Notes: generated from the letters alone by a model not told the origin. A stretch of DNA of 64,000 nt from Bin87 sp026710825 (GCA_965232815.1 OZ247427.1:1116001-1180000); one strand, 5' to 3'. Shown: positions 18,762 through 27,790, counted from the first letter of the stretch. A program made the numbers and translations.

Positions 18762-21221
18762 ATGAGCCGTATCCAGGCCGATGCTGCCGTCAACGAAGCG
18801 GAATTACTCCGGCGGGAAAATGACTCCCTCAAGCGCCGGCTTGCCAGTTTGAGCGCGGCCAGCATCGGCATATCCGAAACCCGGGACACCGAAGCCGCCC
18901 TCAGGGAAGTCATCGACAGCGCTTGAATCCTTTCGGGCGCCCGGTACGGTGCGCTCGTAACAGTCGATCCTTCGGGTGACATTCGCGACTGCTACACATC
19001 GGGATGCAACACAGAGGAGTGGGAACGGTTGACACGGTCGCACCTGTCGCCGGACCCGCTCGCCCGCTTGAACGATGCGAACGGCCCAGTGAGGCTCAAC
19101 GTATCGACCGAACCCCCTGATGGTGACGTATCCACGGCGCGTCAACCGTCGATCCGCGCCTTGCTGGGCATGGCTATCCGCTGCCGGGAAGAGATTGTCG
19201 GCAGCATTTGGCTGGCCGGAACGGATGGTGCCGAGGAGTTCACGGAAGATGATGGTGAGATGCTGGCCATGTTGTCCGCTCAAGCCGCCTCGATAATCTT
19301 CCAGGCCCGAAGATATGAGGAAGCTCACCAGGCGAGGGCCGACATCGAAACCATGCTGGAGGAATGCCCCGTCGCATTTTCCGTATTCGATGTGAGATCG
19401 GGCGAAATCTCCTACATGAACCGAGAGTCCCGGCGATTTGTGGATTGGGTGGCGCAGGGTAGCGACGGCTTTGATGACCTCTTCATCACATCACGTTTCA
19501 CACGGCCCGACGGGAGAGAACTGACCTTCGCCGAACTTCCGGGAACCAGGGCTCTGCAAAGTGGCGAGACCGTGATCGCCGATGAAATAAAGGTCCACCG
19601 TCCAAACGGCATGACATGGGACACCCTCGTGAGTTGCGCTCCCATCTTCTCAGCAACGGGCGAGTTTGTATCGGTGGTCACGGTTTCGCAGGACATGACT
19701 CTTTTGCGGGAAGAGTCATTGAGGCAAACCGAATTTCTGGGGATGGTGAGCGAAGAATTGAGGGCTCCGTTGATCAGCATCAAGGGCTCCGCCGCCGCCC
19801 TCAGAGGCGATACCGCGCAGTTGCACCCAACCGAAGCGCAGCAGTTGGTGCGGATCATTGACCAGCAGGCCGACCTGATGCGCGGCCAAATCAACAGCCT
19901 GATCGAGTTGACTCAAATCGAGACGGGAACCCTGTCCGTAGTTGCCGAACCGGCCGACGTGGCGAAACTCATCGAGTGGTCCTGCGGTGAGTACCTGCGG
20001 GAGCACGCGGCAATCAGAATCCAGACGGACATCGCGGACGGCCTGACCGCCGTTTCAGCAGACCGGCAGCAGATCGGCAAGGTACTGCACAATTTCCTTC
20101 GCCAGGCTGCAAAACACTCGGGTGAGTCCTCGCCGGTGGTGGTGTCCGCTGCCATGGATGACATCCATGTCGCTATCTCAGTCTCTGCGCAAGGCTCCTT
20201 TCACCCCCCGGAGCCGGCTCATTTGCCACTCAATTCAAACGACGACCCCCAACTCTTCAGCAGGGTTACGGTGGCCCACACTAAAGCCGTCGAGTTGATG
20301 GCCCCGGGCGAGGGGCTTACGATGGCTTTTAACCGCGGCGTCGTCGAGGCCCACGGAGGCAGGATCCGAATGGATGTGGACGAGCCGGATGGCAGCCTGA
20401 CGCTCACCTTCACCCTTCCCTCGGTGGAGGATGTTCCCGAACCGGAATTTCTGACTGCCCCCGGCGCCCGCGAAAACCCACCCCTGTCGTTGCCGCCCCA
20501 GGAAGAGGACATCAAGATCCTGGTGTCCATCGAAGACCCCAGGCTGTTGAGCACCGTTCGGGCAGAACTGCTGAACGCGGGCTACGATACCGTCTCGACA
20601 TCCGATCTCAACCAGGTCGAGGAACTCGCCGCTCTGGAGCGGCCGAAGCTGATCCTGCTCGACATCACTGGCAGGGAAGATGCTTCCTCCCTCATTTTAC
20701 GCAGTGCCGGCAGTTCTCTGAACCTCCCCGCTATCGTTCTCTGCGACCGGGACGACGAGGAATACGTCGTCCGCGCCTTCGAGATGGGTGCCGACGGGTA
20801 CATGGTCAAACCTTTCTCACCTTCCGAACTGATCGCCAGGGTCAAGGCCACCTTCCGTAGGTTGCCCCCCGGCGGACGATCTGACGGCAACCGCATTTTC
20901 CAATTGGGCAACTTGAGAATCGATTTCGACGAACGCTCCGTCAACGTTTCGGGGCAACCGGTGCAGCTCACGGCCACCGAGTACCGCCTGTTGAACGAAC
21001 TCTCCGACTCCGCAGGCCGGGTCCTCACGCAGGACGCATTGCTGCAAAGGGTCTGGGGAACCGAGTATTCCGGCGAACCCCAGCTTTTGCGTTCCTACAT
21101 AAAAACCCTGCGCCAGAAGCTCGGGGACGATGCCAGGAAGCCCACCTACATCTTCACCGAGCACGGCGTCGGCTACCGTATGGCCCGCCCCGCTGCCACG
21201 GCCAATCCATCGGGGCCATAA
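18762..21221 (+). pseudogene. GAF-PAS-pseudokinase-receiver-winged-helix protein, interrupted by in-frame TGA (18924-18926)
   Basis: One frame encodes, in order: a short coiled coil (ELLRRENDSLKRRLASL), a GAF domain (GARYGALVTVD, then IRCREEIVGSIWLAG), a PAS domain (about 195-320), an H-box/ATPase module, a receiver and an OmpR-type winged helix (LTATEYRLLNELSDSAGRVLT, TEHGVGYRM). The H-box reads MVSEELRAPL: the phosphoacceptor His is Glu (codon 19752-19754, residue 331). The ATPase N-box (NFLRQAAKHSG) lacks its second Asn and the DxGxG box is lost, so it looks like a dead kinase. The receiver keeps the phosphorylatable Asp (LILLDIT) and Lys (MVKPF). A TGA stops the frame after residue 54, inside the GAF domain; the next start codon in frame is TTG at 19029. 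It could be a real nonsense mutation, a sequencing error, or a gene that initiates downstream. Confidence 0.7.
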
Positions 21222-21607
21222 GTTACAACGGGCAATACGCGACAGCCGCAACACGACCTGCGCAGCCGTGGTGAGGGGCCGTCCCTCCTCGATACAGGAC
21301 CGGCGGTGTCAACTGCCGGTCGGAACCCCGCGCCGGTCAATCAACCTCAGTGGAATCCCTCGGCGGACCCCGCTCACAGACTGGCCGCCGCGACCGATCG
21401 AGTCCCGCATACCCAAAGCCCATCCGGATTTGCCGTCAACCTCGACGCGAGGGCCGTCCGACGACCAGGCCGTTGGATACCCGCAGCATGGCGCAACGGG
21501 CCCCCAGATTGCGGACGCAGGAACTGGCGCAATCGTCGTCAGGAAGTGCCCCGCAACACCAATCGAAAGTCCTCATCCGCACCCTCGCGGCCAGTACGAC
21601 TGTTTCT
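21222..21607. other. Convergent intergenic region
   Basis: About 385 GC-rich bases between two converging genes. Several overlapping frames exist but none has a family motif or consistent coding signal. No clean terminator hairpin with a T-run was found. Confidence 0.35.
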
Positions 21608-22495
21608 TCAGTCGTCGGCCATCCGCGGTGGTCTGCGGGCCCACCAAATTATGAAGCCAACGATGCCAACCAGGACAATCCCGCCGACTATCACCAGCCA
21701 AACCCACCATGAGATGTCGATGCCCCTGTCGGCCTCGGCGGCATCTTGAGGGAAATTTAACTCTGTAACCCGTACCGCGATTTCAGGATAACCCTCTTCC
21801 AAGAGTTGCTGGCTGAACGCCAATACCGAGGGTGGTATCGGGGTCTCCTGCTCGTTCAATGCGTCGTTGATGTCCGAATGTGCGTCGATATATGAGATGC
21901 TGGCCGATGAAACGTCGTGCGACTCCACCCACTCCTTATCCCCCGCATCCGTGGTGACGGTGATGTCGACTAGCTTGAACTCTTTGGGGATTTGCAGGTC
22001 GTGATAGTAGCCTTCGCCCAACTCCTCGCGGGCGTGCCCGCGTGGGATGTCGCCCTTCAAAACCAGCGTGATTTCATGACCGCCGGGATCAAGCGTGAAC
22101 GACGGCCCACCCGCGTTCAGCGATATGGGTTGGCTGATTTCCCGGGCCACTTTGTTGTAAACACCATTCGCCTCCCAGTGCTCAAGTTGCGATTCAATGC
22201 TTATCTTGGTGGCGGCGGTGGCTGTGACTCTGAAAAAACATTTCCCTAACACCGAGTCCCCTTGTGGCAGGTATTCGCCATCGGCGGGGTCAAAACTTCC
22301 GTCAGATTTGCCGTCTCCGTCGTCGTCAATATCAAAATCGCAGCCTCTTTCTGTGATGGTGATCGGAGCGGCGCTGCCTTGCTCCGGCGGAGACGAATAA
22401 ACCGGCAGACTGAGGATCAATGCTGACCCAACGCTTGCAGCCAACAACAGCCAGATAAAGAACCTTGATGCGCAGGAGCGTGAAGTGATTCGCAT
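21608..22495 (-). CDS. Exported protein with C-terminal membrane anchor, partner of the 665-codon gene
   Basis: A 295-residue protein of unknown function. Residues about 11-33 form a signal peptide or signal anchor (FFIWLLLAASVGSALILSLP). An acidic stretch, DFDIDDDGDGKSDGSFD, looks like a calcium-binding thrombospondin-3/dockerin-style loop. The middle is beta-rich (ITLVLKGDIP, DITVTTDAG). A final transmembrane helix (about 262-284, WWVWLVIVGGIVLVGIVG) is followed by a short Arg-containing tail, so the bulk should lie outside the membrane. Its ATG overlaps the TGA of the upstream gene by one base (TGATG), showing translational coupling; the two products probably act together. No homologue is recognised. 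Confidence 0.65.
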   Translation of the reverse strand: MRITSRSCASRFFIWLLLAASVGSALILSLPVYSSPPEQGSAAPITITERGCDFDIDDDGDGKSDGSFDPADGEYLPQGDSVLGKCFFRVTATAATKISIESQLEHWEANGVYNKVAREISQPISLNAGGPSFTLDPGGHEITLVLKGDIPRGHAREELGEGYYHDLQIPKEFKLVDITVTTDAGDKEWVESHDVSSASISYIDAHSDINDALNEQETPIPPSVLAFSQQLLEEGYPEIAVRVTELNFPQDAAEADRGIDISWWVWLVIVGGIVLVGIVGFIIWWARRPPRMADD

Positions 22496-24465
22496 CAGAG
22501 GGTCTCCTGGGTTTGGTTCGGGCTCACCTGCTGATCACGTTCGCTGTCTTCGCTCCCGCCCAGTCCGTTCTGCTTCTTCGCCTCCCATATCTCCAGCAGT
22601 TGCTGAGGCAACGTAACCGCATAGTATTTGGAATGGCTGTACCAGTCCTCCGAATTGGTCACGTTGTCGTGGTAGTTTTTCAATCTTGGGTACGTGGAGA
22701 GATCGCGGAAATCCTCGCCATGCTTGACCCTCGCGAGCACCAAGAAGCTATAGTCGACCGGTATTTCGTGACTGATCCTTTCTTTTTTGTCGTTTTTGTC
22801 CTTGTCCACCATGAAGGGTTGCCAGGTAAACGGAACGGAATTTCCGGCGGTGTCGCTCAAGTCGTGTGTGACAAAGTAGGGAGGAGAAAGCTCTCTGGCT
22901 GACACATCCAGATAAGCTCGCATAGCGGTTTCAGTCGGTCGAAAATCAGTTTCGTTGAGGCGGTTGTTAGTCGTGCGAATCGATATCGCCCTGAGTTCTT
23001 GGAATATCGCCCGAGACGGGGCGTTGATGTCGATATCCGGACGATGTAGGAACTGTCTGCACATTTGAGTGATCGAGGACTGAACCTCATTTGCGTTGGC
23101 AATGCCCAATATTTCAGCTAAGGGAGTACGATGTCCTGGACTGGTCGGGTTGACCATGCGCTCGGCGTATGTCTTTCGCACCTCGTCCGACAACCCGACG
23201 TTGACACAGAAGGGTTGGCTGCGGACCATGAGTTTTGGGTTGGGCGGATCATTCGCCAGTAGGTTCTTGTAGAAGTCTTCGTCCGCCCTTCGAGCTTCCT
23301 CGAGTAGCGTTTGGTCTTTTTTGTGGAGGAGCCGGTCGCTGAACTTCATCCTTCGCAATTCGGCGGCTTTCTGCTTCAACGGTTCAAACCAATTCTTCAC
23401 CTCTGGAGCCGATTCGGACTCCATGGCATCCTCAATTTCCTCTATGCTCGCCAAAAATCTTTCCCTTTTCTGGCGCATATTCCTGTTGCCCCAACGGCTT
23501 GAGTCCCGGTTCCAGGGTAGTCTCGACCTGTGCCCCAGGCAACGGAACGCTGGACTGTAAGAGGTCTCTGACACGACGCTCACCATACAGGCGTTCCATC
23601 GACCAGTAGTTGCTCGAAGCGCGTCAACGGTTTCCCCTTTGTCGCCTGTGCCTGCCTTGGTTAGCAAGCAAGCCGTTCCTTGGGCTGCGGCACGGTCCAA
23701 TGCTGGCAAAACGTCTTCGTCGGCGGTATAAGGCGCCGGTGCAAAGCCTCCGTCAAACGCGATGTTTATGTGGAAGCACTGCTTCAAGTCATCGTCATAG
23801 GGATTATCTGCAGAGAGGGGCACACCGCTCATCAACTCGGTTCTGGCCACGTATCCGCGGAATACATTCCTGGCCGGGTCGCCCGTCGGCCGCTCCGGTA
23901 TCGGAGGGCACAATTCAATCCCCCAAACCACGACGTCGTCCCGCCGTTCTTCCAGGCAGCATTGAATCATCGTAGCGCCCAGGTACATCCCCACCGTCCC
24001 GGATGTGGGGCCCTCAGGACAATACGGGATTACCACCGCGAGTTGGTCGGCTCTGCCCAGGCTGAACAGATTTTTGTACGTGTCCCAGGTTCCCAGCAGT
24101 TTCCTACATTCATCCTTGAGGCGCAGACGGCACCAAGCAGCCAGCCGCGCTGGTGAATCGTGCATAGTAGACACCCGGTCAGCCGCTTCGATGGGGTTGA
24201 TGCCTTCCAGGATCATGAAAATACTGTCGTCATCCAATTCCATCTTGGTGGCCAGTTGTCGGCTGTCCCCCATGCCGTACAGCTTTTCCTTGGTCCAATT
24301 TTCTCTAAACTCCCGGTCCAAGCCCTCTATCTGGTCGTTCTCATGGTCGAAGGGCCTGGGAACCAATTGGGGGATCCCTCGATCGATGAACGCATCGATG
24401 AAATACGGCATACTTTTGAGACCCGCCTGGCCCGCCGCCATGATGCACGCTACTTCAATCGCCAT
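22495..24465 (-). CDS. Large uncharacterised protein, possibly a divergent tubulin/FtsZ-like GTPase
   Basis: About 656 residues; an upstream TTG at 24492 would add nine. I prefer ATG 24465 because AGGTG lies five bases upstream. Two short glycine motifs recall the tubulin superfamily: AAGQAGLKS near the start (compare the AGQCGNQ loop of tubulin) and VVIPYCPEGPTSGTVGMYLG about 140 residues later, where tubulins have the GGTGSG signature loop after a beta strand. The rest is alpha-helical and charged, with a probable coiled coil around 330-400 (RQKRERFLASIEEIEDAME). No signal peptide. It is translationally coupled to a membrane-anchored exported protein. The tubulin idea is weak and based on motif spacing only; the safe reading is an unknown cytoplasmic protein. 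Confidence 0.55.
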   Translation of the reverse strand: MAIEVACIMAAGQAGLKSMPYFIDAFIDRGIPQLVPRPFDHENDQIEGLDREFRENWTKEKLYGMGDSRQLATKMELDDDSIFMILEGINPIEAADRVSTMHDSPARLAAWCRLRLKDECRKLLGTWDTYKNLFSLGRADQLAVVIPYCPEGPTSGTVGMYLGATMIQCCLEERRDDVVVWGIELCPPIPERPTGDPARNVFRGYVARTELMSGVPLSADNPYDDDLKQCFHINIAFDGGFAPAPYTADEDVLPALDRAAAQGTACLLTKAGTGDKGETVDALRATTGRWNACMVSVVSETSYSPAFRCLGHRSRLPWNRDSSRWGNRNMRQKRERFLASIEEIEDAMESESAPEVKNWFEPLKQKAAELRRMKFSDRLLHKKDQTLLEEARRADEDFYKNLLANDPPNPKLMVRSQPFCVNVGLSDEVRKTYAERMVNPTSPGHRTPLAEILGIANANEVQSSITQMCRQFLHRPDIDINAPSRAIFQELRAISIRTTNNRLNETDFRPTETAMRAYLDVSARELSPPYFVTHDLSDTAGNSVPFTWQPFMVDKDKNDKKERISHEIPVDYSFLVLARVKHGEDFRDLSTYPRLKNYHDNVTNSEDWYSHSKYYAVTLPQQLLEIWEAKKQNGLGGSEDSERDQQVSPNQTQETL

Positions 24466-24488
24466 AATTGCACCTACAAATCCAGTCT

Positions 24489-24542
24489 CCAATTCAAATT
24501 GGAAACGCTCTACGCTTTATACGTCGCAACCTGAGTTGCATC
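24489..24542 (-). promoter_or_regulatory. Palindromes upstream of the two-gene operon
   Basis: CCAATTCAAATTGG (24489-24502) and GCAACCTGAGTTGC (about 24527-24540) are near-perfect inverted repeats in the AT-rich leader just upstream of the 665-codon gene, which suggests regulator binding. No regulator gene is adjacent. Confidence 0.35.
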
Positions 24543-24795
24543 CAAAATTGCTGAAATTGTAATCAAATAAAACTCCATCGTCAAAATAAGGTGATCGCTC
24601 ACGGTCAGAAGTTATGGAATTCTCAATGATCCACGGGGACCTGCGCCTGAAACCCGAAAGGCAAACAACGCTCTCCGGAACGGCTGCCAAAACTCGGGCG
24701 CAGCCGCAGCCACGCCCTCACCGACCGCAACTTCCTGTAGCCAATCGGGTTACAATGCCCGGCAACCAATCCCGACTCCATAAGCGAGACGAACC

Positions 24796-25749
24796 ATGGC
24801 ATTCAAGCTGGTTATCTGCCCACCCAACTACCAGGTACACTGGCCCGACCTGCTCCGCCAGGAAATCCCCGACATCGACGTCCAGGTCTGCCCAACCGTC
24901 GGCGAGGCCATGGAGGTCATCGGCGATGCCGACGCGGCCTTCGGCGACATCGTCCCCGAACTCCTCGAACGCGCCCACAACCTGAAGTGGATCTCCTGCC
25001 CCCAGGCCGGCCCCCGCGCCGGCTACTACCACAATTCTCTAATCGACAGCGACGTCGTCGTAACCAACACCCGCGAGATCTACAACGACCACATCAGCGC
25101 CCACATCATGTCCCTGCTCCTCGCCTTCGCCCGAGGCTTGCAGGTCTACATCCCCCAGCAGGTGGCCGGCGTCTGGCAGCAGGGCTACCCCACCATCTAC
25201 CTGCCCGAAGCCACCGCGGCGGTCGTGGGCGTGGGCGGCATCGGCGGCGAAACCGCTCGCCTCTGTTCCGAGTTCGGCATGACCGTCCTGGGCGTGGACC
25301 CAAGATTGCCCGAGCCAACCCCGGGCGTCGCCGAACTGCACCGGCCCGACGCTCTGTTGGACGTCCTGCCCCGCGCCGATTTCGTCATCGTTACCGTGCC
25401 CGAAACTCCCGAGACCCAGGGCATGTTCCGGTCGGCGCAGTTCCAGGCCATGAAGAGCAGCGCATTCTTCATCAACATCGGCCGCGGCGCAACCGTCATC
25501 CTCGACGACCTGGTGGACGCGCTACAAGCGGGAGAAATCGCCGGCGCCGGCCTCGACGTGTTCCAGGTCGAACCGCTTCCCGCCGGCCATCCACTCTGGA
25601 CCATGCCCGGCGTGCTGATCACGCCCCACGTCGCCGGCAACGGCCCCTACCTCGAGCAGCGACGCACCGAGTTGTTCATCGACAACTGCAAGCGTTTCAA
25701 CGAGGGCCAGCAACTGCGCAACGTCGTGGATAAGACCAACTGGTTCTGA
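24796..25749 (+). CDS. D-2-hydroxyacid dehydrogenase, NAD-binding
   Basis: A 317-residue oxidoreductase of the D-isomer-specific 2-hydroxyacid dehydrogenase family, which interconverts 2-oxoacids and D-2-hydroxyacids. The Rossmann glycine motif GVGGIGGETARL (around residue 142) is followed by the acidic residue in LGVDPR, indicating NAD preference. Catalytic residues are visible: Arg in NIGRGA, Glu in DVFQVEPLP and His in ITPHVAG. The N-terminal substrate domain (KLVICPPNYQVHW) lacks distinctive signatures, so the acid is not known. Standalone gene; ATG start agrees with family length. The two flanking genes are on the opposite strand. Confidence 0.92.
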   Translation: MAFKLVICPPNYQVHWPDLLRQEIPDIDVQVCPTVGEAMEVIGDADAAFGDIVPELLERAHNLKWISCPQAGPRAGYYHNSLIDSDVVVTNTREIYNDHISAHIMSLLLAFARGLQVYIPQQVAGVWQQGYPTIYLPEATAAVVGVGGIGGETARLCSEFGMTVLGVDPRLPEPTPGVAELHRPDALLDVLPRADFVIVTVPETPETQGMFRSAQFQAMKSSAFFINIGRGATVILDDLVDALQAGEIAGAGLDVFQVEPLPAGHPLWTMPGVLITPHVAGNGPYLEQRRTELFIDNCKRFNEGQQLRNVVDKTNWF

Positions 25750-25770
25750 ACTTGGCGCGCACTCCGCTCG

Positions 25771-25792
25771 TGGTGAGCCTGTCGAACCACGA
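25771..25792. repeat. Dispersed repeat, GGTGAGCCTG-CGAACCAC family
   Basis: TGGTGAGCCTGTCGAACCAC, the best-conserved copy in the window, lying just after the dehydrogenase stop codon. Confidence 0.65.
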
Positions 25793-25827
25793 ACTTGTCG
25801 CCACGGCAGCCGTCATGGCAATTTATA

Positions 25828-25853
25828 TAGGGGCGAATAATCATTCGCCCCTA
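25828..25853. repeat. Dispersed palindromic repeat, GGGGCGAATAAT type
   Basis: Near-perfect 26-base palindrome: TAGGGGCGAATAA followed by its mirror TCATTCGCCCCTA. Related copies at 46258, 46325, 47490, 48099 and 50249 all lie between genes. Confidence 0.7.
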
Positions 25854-25898
25854 CGTCGATCATCGGCCACAGTGGTCCGCTGTCCGGACCGCAGCAGG

Positions 25899-26888
25899 CT
25901 AGTTGGGGAACCACATCACCGATGATATCTCGCTGAACTCCCGGTCGAACTTGCTCCACGATGCGCCGGCGTCCTGGGACTGGTACAGGTAACCATACCT
26001 GCTGCCCGCCAACAGGAAGTCTGGATCCTGCGCCTGGGAGTTGACCACCCACATCGCCGTGTTCGGCGCTACCGGCAGGTCCAAGCTGTTCCACGTCGCT
26101 CCGGCGTCGTTCGAACGCATCACCACCCCCGTGGACCCCGGGGTCGTGTCGCCGAACGTCGTGAAGATCGTCTGTGGGTCGTCAGCCTTCACCTTGATTC
26201 CGCGCGGATATCCCAGCGGGAAATTCTGCCGAACGTCCAGATTGCGCCACGAACCGCCGTCGTCGTCCGTCAGGAAAACGTCGTCGTTGACCATCACCAC
26301 CACGCGGTGCGGTGGCCCTTCCGTCACCGTAACGTTGTGGATGTCCATGTTCGGGATGTCCTGGTGAGGCACGGTTTCCCAGGTGTCGCCGCCATCCGAG
26401 CTGTGGCGCAGACCGTCCACCTCAATACCGACCCATACGCTGCTGCTGTTGGTGGGATCAACGGCGATGCCGGTGACGCGGGGCACTCCGACCGCCGGAC
26501 ACTCCGCCGCCACCTCGCACGGGCGCAGTTCCCACGTTGCGCCGCCGTCCCTGCTGCGGTAGATCTGGCACGGGTCCGGAGTGCCGGTGCCCGCAAAAGC
26601 CACCTGGGGGTTCGACGGATCAAACGCGATCGCCCACACCGCCGTGCCGTTCATGGGTGTGTCGACGGCGCGCCAGGTGTCGCCGTTGTCGTCGCTACGG
26701 ATGATTCCCCGGTCGCAGCCGGCCAGCACGCTGCTTTCCGATCCGGGAATCGGCGTGAGACAGCGCACAACGGCGTCCGAGTGTATGCCCTGCGTGATCC
26801 CGACCCGCCGCCAGGACTGGCCGCTGTCGGTGCTGCGCATGACGCCCTGCCCTGCGGTACCGACCAGAATGGTGATTCCGTCTGCCAT
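25899..26888 (-). CDS. BNR/sialidase-type beta-propeller protein
   Basis: A 329-residue protein of repeated Asp-box blades: MRSTDSGQSWRRV, IRSDDNGDTWRAV, YRSRDGGATWELR, RHSSDGGDTWETV, FLTDDDGGSWRNL, MRSNDAGATWNSL and YQSQDAGASWSKF, about seven copies. The S-x-D-x-G-x-T/S-W motif marks BNR/Asp-box propellers (sialidase-like, Ycf48-like, VPS10-like), usually acting as binding or assembly scaffolds. No signal peptide is visible at the chosen start. I use ATG 26888 (MADGITILVG) because GGAGG sits six bases upstream; a frame open for 20 more codons upstream looks non-coding. No catalytic sialidase residues are evident, so enzymatic activity is doubtful. Confidence 0.8.
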   Translation of the reverse strand: MADGITILVGTAGQGVMRSTDSGQSWRRVGITQGIHSDAVVRCLTPIPGSESSVLAGCDRGIIRSDDNGDTWRAVDTPMNGTAVWAIAFDPSNPQVAFAGTGTPDPCQIYRSRDGGATWELRPCEVAAECPAVGVPRVTGIAVDPTNSSSVWVGIEVDGLRHSSDGGDTWETVPHQDIPNMDIHNVTVTEGPPHRVVVMVNDDVFLTDDDGGSWRNLDVRQNFPLGYPRGIKVKADDPQTIFTTFGDTTPGSTGVVMRSNDAGATWNSLDLPVAPNTAMWVVNSQAQDPDFLLAGSRYGYLYQSQDAGASWSKFDREFSEISSVMWFPN

Positions 26889-26981
26889 GGTAACGCCTCC
26901 TTGTGTTGGGGATTCGATACGGTTGCTGCCATCATACCGCCGGCACAAGGTGATGGCTAGCGAAAGAAGACTGCGACGGGG

Positions 26982-27605
26982 TTAAACCCATTGGTGCGGC
27001 TTGTCGATTGAGTAGCCACTCGCCTTGGTAATCCTCTCCGGAAACTGGCTGGTAGCGAAGTGCCTTCGTCCCACGACGAATGCGCGATCCGCCAATTGGC
27101 GCAGTTGTTTCGAAACGCGTCGGGGAGGGAACGCCACGATGACCCGTTTATCCGGATAACGCAGGCGAACTGCATTCACGGGCCCAGACAAATCACTGTC
27201 GCCAGAAATTATGACGGCGGTATCGAATAAATCATCTTGTGCATCACCCAGCAATTCGACGGCGATATTCACATCGGTCATCTTCTCTTCATAGGTCGAC
27301 TGACTTGAACCGCACACGGGACAAGCGCGAGTCTGAGGTAGGAAATAACCGTGATGAATATGTAGATCCGGCAACGTAGCCAGCGCCTCTAAGTACTTTC
27401 GCTGGCGCTCGCGTTGGCCGGGACGGTCAGCGCGGGGCAAAACGGGCGCCGTGAAGTACCTAATTAACACTAATCGCTGATTGCTACGTAGCAAAGTCTC
27501 GGACAATCTACGAAGATCTAGCCAATAATACCGGCGCCAACCCTTGGAACGCAGGCCGTAATATAGGTTAAACCCGTCGATGTAGACCGATACTCGCTGC
27601 ACCAT
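26982..27605 (-). CDS. NYN-domain (LabA/DUF88-type) putative ribonuclease
   Basis: A 207-residue protein of the PIN-like NYN superfamily. Acidic active-site residues are visible in VYIDGFNLYYGL (start), in the central KMTDVNIAVELL, and in the C-terminal IISGDSDLSGPV, the pattern expected of a metal-dependent RNase. Between them, CPVCGSSQSTYEEK contains a CxxC pair that may bind zinc. NYN proteins often cleave or mature RNA, and several occur in defence loci. The ATG start at 27605 gives the usual family N-terminus. A candidate small RNA is transcribed divergently from a promoter starting only 28 bases away, which hints at a functional or regulatory pairing. Confidence 0.85.
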   Translation of the reverse strand: MVQRVSVYIDGFNLYYGLRSKGWRRYYWLDLRRLSETLLRSNQRLVLIRYFTAPVLPRADRPGQRERQRKYLEALATLPDLHIHHGYFLPQTRACPVCGSSQSTYEEKMTDVNIAVELLGDAQDDLFDTAVIISGDSDLSGPVNAVRLRYPDKRVIVAFPPRRVSKQLRQLADRAFVVGRRHFATSQFPERITKASGYSIDKPHQWV

Positions 27606-27614
27606 ACATTGGCT

Positions 27615-27632
27615 CGCTCACTCTGCTGAGCG
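27615..27632. promoter_or_regulatory. Inverted repeat between NYN gene and sRNA promoter
   Basis: CGCTCA-CTCTGC-TGAGCG ends exactly at the -35 box of the divergent promoter, so it could be an operator for either gene. Confidence 0.35.
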
Positions 27633-27661
27633 TTGACAAATAGGCAGTACCAACCTACTAT
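27633..27661 (+). promoter_or_regulatory. Near-consensus sigma-70 promoter of the candidate sRNA
   Basis: TTGACA (27633-27638), exactly 17 bases, then TACTAT (27656-27661). Transcription would begin near 27668. Confidence 0.7.
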
Positions 27662-27667
27662 AGTTGC

Positions 27668-27723
27668 ACCACCCCAGCGGCGAAATCCGCTGGCCCGACG
27701 CCCCTCCCGGGGCGTTTCTTTTT
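27668..27723 (+). ncRNA. Candidate small RNA with intrinsic terminator
   Basis: A transcript of about 56 nt is predicted between a near-consensus promoter and an intrinsic terminator. It would contain hairpin 1, CCAGCGG-CGAAAT-CCGCTGG (27674-27693), and a terminator hairpin CGCCCC-TCCC-GGGGCG (27699-27714) followed by TTTCTTTTT. There is no start codon with a ribosome site. Both flanking genes are on the other strand, so this is not a leader of a coding gene. It does not resemble 6S RNA, tmRNA, SRP RNA or any riboswitch I know. Confidence 0.55.
27699..27723 (+). terminator. Intrinsic terminator of the candidate sRNA
   Basis: Six-base-pair GC stem with a TCCC loop followed by a run of nine bases with eight Ts. 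Confidence 0.7.
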
Positions 27724-27736
27724 GTCCAAATCACTA

Positions 27737-27762
27737 CGGGGACGGCATTTGAGCCGTCCCCG
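27737..27762 (-). terminator. Probable terminator of the MFS gene
   Basis: Ten-base-pair perfect stem CGGGGACGGC / GCCGTCCCCG with a six-base loop, 29 bases after the minus-strand MFS stop; no long T-run follows. Confidence 0.5.
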
Positions 27763-27790
27763 CATGTATCCATCGATTTCGAAGGATTGA

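Noticed and set aside
18924..18926. TGA read as selenocysteine
   Set aside because: The position is not a known redox Cys, and no SECIS-like hairpin or selenocysteine genes are seen in the window.
27668..27723. Riboswitch or leader for a coding gene
   Set aside because: No plus-strand gene follows; the neighbouring genes are on the other strand.
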